Assembly: GCA_003241215.1 (NCBI GenBank)
Contig: QFOL01000214.1
Span: 1-6,863, forward strand
Length of the DNA stretch: 6,863 nucleotides
Direction of reading: 5' to 3'
Origin: Agrobacterium fabrum
GTDB taxonomy: Bacteria > Pseudomonadota > Alphaproteobacteria > Rhizobiales > Rhizobiaceae
The position numbers and the translations under genes are program-made. The notes beneath the pieces were generated by a model. It searched no databases. It had not been told where the DNA came from and saw nothing but the letters and a program-made list of their open reading frames with translations. Shown here in pieces: positions 5,736 through 6,863 of this stretch. How positions within the stretch are numbered: the first letter of the stretch is position 1; each line of letters begins with the position of its first letter.

Positions 5736-6167
5736 CTACCGCGAAATCCGCGTCGACAGAATGATCGACGACAGCGTGCGCTCCACGCCGTCAAGTGCGC
5801 CGATCCTGTCGATCAACCGGTCGAGATCAAGGATCGAAGGCGCGGCCAGAATGGCGATGAGGTCGAAGGTGCCGCTCACCGAATGCAGCGTCGTCACCTC
5901 CTTGATGGCGGCAAGCGCCGCCGTGACACCGGGCAGCGCCTTCGGCCCGATGGTAATCAGCACATGGGCGCGCACCAGCCCGGAAAGATAGCTTTCCGAA
6001 AGCCTGAGGCCATAACCCGCAATCACCCCATCCGCCTCCAGTCGCTCGATTCGGGCCTGCACCGTGGTGCGCGAAAGGCCGAGTTTGCGCGCCAGTTCCG
6101 CCACCGGCATGCGGGCATTTTCGGAAAGTAGGGCGAGCAGCGCCCGGTCCTTGTCGGCAATCGTCAT
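5736..6167 (-). CDS. Lrp/AsnC-family transcriptional regulator
   Basis: This 143-residue protein has the standard two-part family structure. The N-terminal helix-turn-helix is at about 5-52 (DKDRALLALLSENARMPVAE, then LARKLGLSRTTVQARIERLEADGVI), and a C-terminal ligand-binding RAM domain runs from 64 to 139, with the family signature GTFDLIAILA (99-108). It should bind an amino acid and regulate transcription as a dimer or octamer. I chose ATG 6167 because AGGA lies nine bases upstream. A TTG at 6197 would add ten residues not needed by the fold. The gene diverges from a saccharopine-dehydrogenase-like enzyme, the usual arrangement of a local Lrp regulator and its target. An inverted repeat at 6188-6199 suggests autoregulation. 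The length is slightly below that of global Lrp, as for local paralogues. Confidence 0.93.
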   Translation of the reverse strand: MTIADKDRALLALLSENARMPVAELARKLGLSRTTVQARIERLEADGVIAGYGLRLSESYLSGLVRAHVLITIGPKALPGVTAALAAIKEVTTLHSVSGTFDLIAILAAPSILDLDRLIDRIGALDGVERTLSSIILSTRISR

Positions 6168-6187
6168 AGTGACCAATCCTGTCGTCT

Positions 6188-6199
6188 TATTGTCCAATA
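6188..6199. promoter_or_regulatory. Inverted repeat, candidate Lrp-type operator
   Basis: TATTG-TC-CAATA is a perfect 5-bp inverted repeat 20 bases upstream of the Lrp-like start. It overlaps the candidate -10 box of that gene. Lrp/AsnC proteins bind AT-rich dyads of about this size, and local members often repress their own genes. The assignment rests on symmetry and position only. Confidence 0.4.
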
Positions 6200-6225
6200 T
6201 TAACCCGCTATCCGCACATAGTGAA
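6197..6225 (-). promoter_or_regulatory. Candidate promoter of the Lrp-like gene
   Basis: Read on the minus strand, TTCACT (6220-6225) and TAATAT (6197-6202) are 17 bases apart, each matching four of six sigma70 consensus bases. The -10 box overlaps the inverted repeat at 6188-6199. This is a weak match supported by location. Confidence 0.3.
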
Positions 6226-6264
6226 GCTGCGAATCGTCAATAAAAACTGGCATTCTGTTATTGA

Positions 6265-6278
6265 AGCGCATCTGCGCT
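6265..6278. promoter_or_regulatory. Inverted repeat upstream of the dehydrogenase gene
   Basis: AGCGCA (6265-6270) and TGCGCT (6273-6278) form a perfect 6-bp inverted repeat around TC. It ends 33 bases before the dehydrogenase start, within its probable promoter or leader. It could be a regulator binding site. It does not resemble the AT-rich dyad near the Lrp gene, so it may serve a different protein or be chance. Confidence 0.25.
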
Positions 6279-6311
6279 GACACATTTGCATTCACTGCGG
6301 GGAACAAAAAC

Positions 6312-6863
6312 ATGAAAAACATTGTCGTCATCGGCGCGGGCAATATCGGGTCGGCCATCGCCTGGATGCTGGCAGCATCAGGCGATTATCGCATCACCGT
6401 CGCCGACCGTTCGGCCGATCAGCTGGCCAATGTGCCGGCGCATGAACGGGTCGATACCGAGATCGTCGACATCACCGACCGTCCCGCTCTGGAAGCACTG
6501 CTGAAAGGCAAATTCGCCGTGCTCTCCGCCGCCCCCTTCCACCTGACGGCGGGTATTGCAGAGGCGGCCGTTACCGTCGGCACGCATTATCTCGATCTGA
6601 CCGAAGACGTGGAATCCACCCGCAAGGTCAAGGCTCTCGCGGAAACAGCCGGGACGGCGCTCATCCCGCAATGCGGCCTTGCGCCCGGCTTCATCTCCAT
6701 CGTCGCTGCCGATCTGGCCGCCAAGTTCGACAAGCTTGATAGCGTGCGCATGCGCGTCGGCGCGCTGCCGCAATATCCGTCCAATGCGCTCAACTACAAC
6801 CTCACCTGGAGCACGGACGGGCTGATCAACGAATATATCGAGCCCTGCGAAGCGATCGTCGAA
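6312..6863 (+). CDS. Saccharopine dehydrogenase-family protein, possible lysine 6-dehydrogenase (partial)
   Basis: Only the first 184 residues are present, and the frame is still open at the window edge. GAGNIG (8-13) is the NAD(P)-binding motif of a Rossmann domain beginning KNIVVIGAG. D32 in ITVADRS is the likely cofactor-ribose acid. VLSAAPFHLT (70-79), HYLDLTED (92-99) and IPQCGLAPGFISIVAADLA (118-136) are hallmarks of saccharopine-dehydrogenase-fold enzymes, including lysine 6-dehydrogenase. Lysine 6-dehydrogenase deaminates L-lysine oxidatively to the semialdehyde, which cyclises to piperideine-6-carboxylate, and the activity is known from Agrobacterium. The divergent Lrp-type regulator suits an amino-acid substrate. 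GGGGA at 6299-6303 is a good ribosome binding site 8 bases before ATG 6312. The specific activity is inferred. Carboxynorspermidine- or saccharopine-type activity remains possible. Confidence 0.87.
   Translation, partial: MKNIVVIGAGNIGSAIAWMLAASGDYRITVADRSADQLANVPAHERVDTEIVDITDRPALEALLKGKFAVLSAAPFHLTAGIAEAAVTVGTHYLDLTEDVESTRKVKALAETAGTALIPQCGLAPGFISIVAADLAAKFDKLDSVRMRVGALPQYPSNALNYNLTWSTDGLINEYIEPCEAIVE

Noticed and set aside
5510..5764. Plus-strand frame of 84 codons after the HxlR gene, and the minus-strand frames facing it
   Set aside because: All are translations of the composite palindromic repeat.
5655..6131. Plus-strand frame of 158 codons opposite the Lrp-like gene
   Set aside because: It begins in the repeat and is antisense to an intact Lrp/AsnC protein.
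6378..6773. Minus-strand frame of 131 codons opposite the dehydrogenase gene
   Set aside because: It is antisense to a conserved Rossmann-fold enzyme, with no recognisable domain.

Overview
The window looks like chromosomal DNA of an alphaproteobacterium of the Rhizobiaceae, most likely Agrobacterium or a close relative. It is GC-rich. It carries an intergenic repeat that matches my memory of the rhizobial RIME family, a second palindromic repeat built on CCTGTGnnnnnCACAGG, and a terminase of the gene-transfer-agent (GTA) type common in this order. No tRNA, rRNA, CRISPR array, insertion sequence or transposase was seen.

Layout, left to right. (1) 38-145: a 35-codon reading frame on + behind a strong ribosome binding site. 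(2) 146-393: an intergenic stretch holding a RIME-like element (192-330) and a hairpin (357-382). (3) 394-2177, minus strand: two genes joined by a 4-base ATGA overlap. The first encodes a 175-residue helical protein, a positional candidate for the small terminase. The second is the large terminase, with ATPase and nuclease motifs intact. (4) 2178-2495: a divergent gap with a perfect 17-bp hairpin and a candidate promoter. (5) 2496-4160, plus: a membrane-anchored alpha/beta hydrolase of the Abhydrolase_9 type. It converges on (6) 4182-5021, minus: an NmrA/SDR-like NAD(P)-binding oxidoreductase, with a 10-bp hairpin at the junction. (7) 5137-5532, plus: an HxlR-family regulator divergent from the oxidoreductase. 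(8) 5558-5676: a composite palindromic repeat. (9) 5736-6167, minus: an Lrp/AsnC regulator divergent from (10) 6312 to the window end, plus: a saccharopine-dehydrogenase-fold enzyme, possibly lysine 6-dehydrogenase, cut by the window edge.

Functionally there are three small modules. The minus-strand pair is the DNA-packaging start of a GTA or prophage head cluster. The HxlR/NmrA pair resembles known thiol- or quinone-responsive regulator and reductase pairs. The Lrp/dehydrogenase pair looks like an amino-acid catabolic gene under a divergent local regulator. The hydrolase has no evident partner.

No wholly new system is apparent. The points most worth following are the small terminase candidate, the apparent break in the packaging operon after the large terminase, and the composite repeat, whose two arms differ by a pair-preserving base change.
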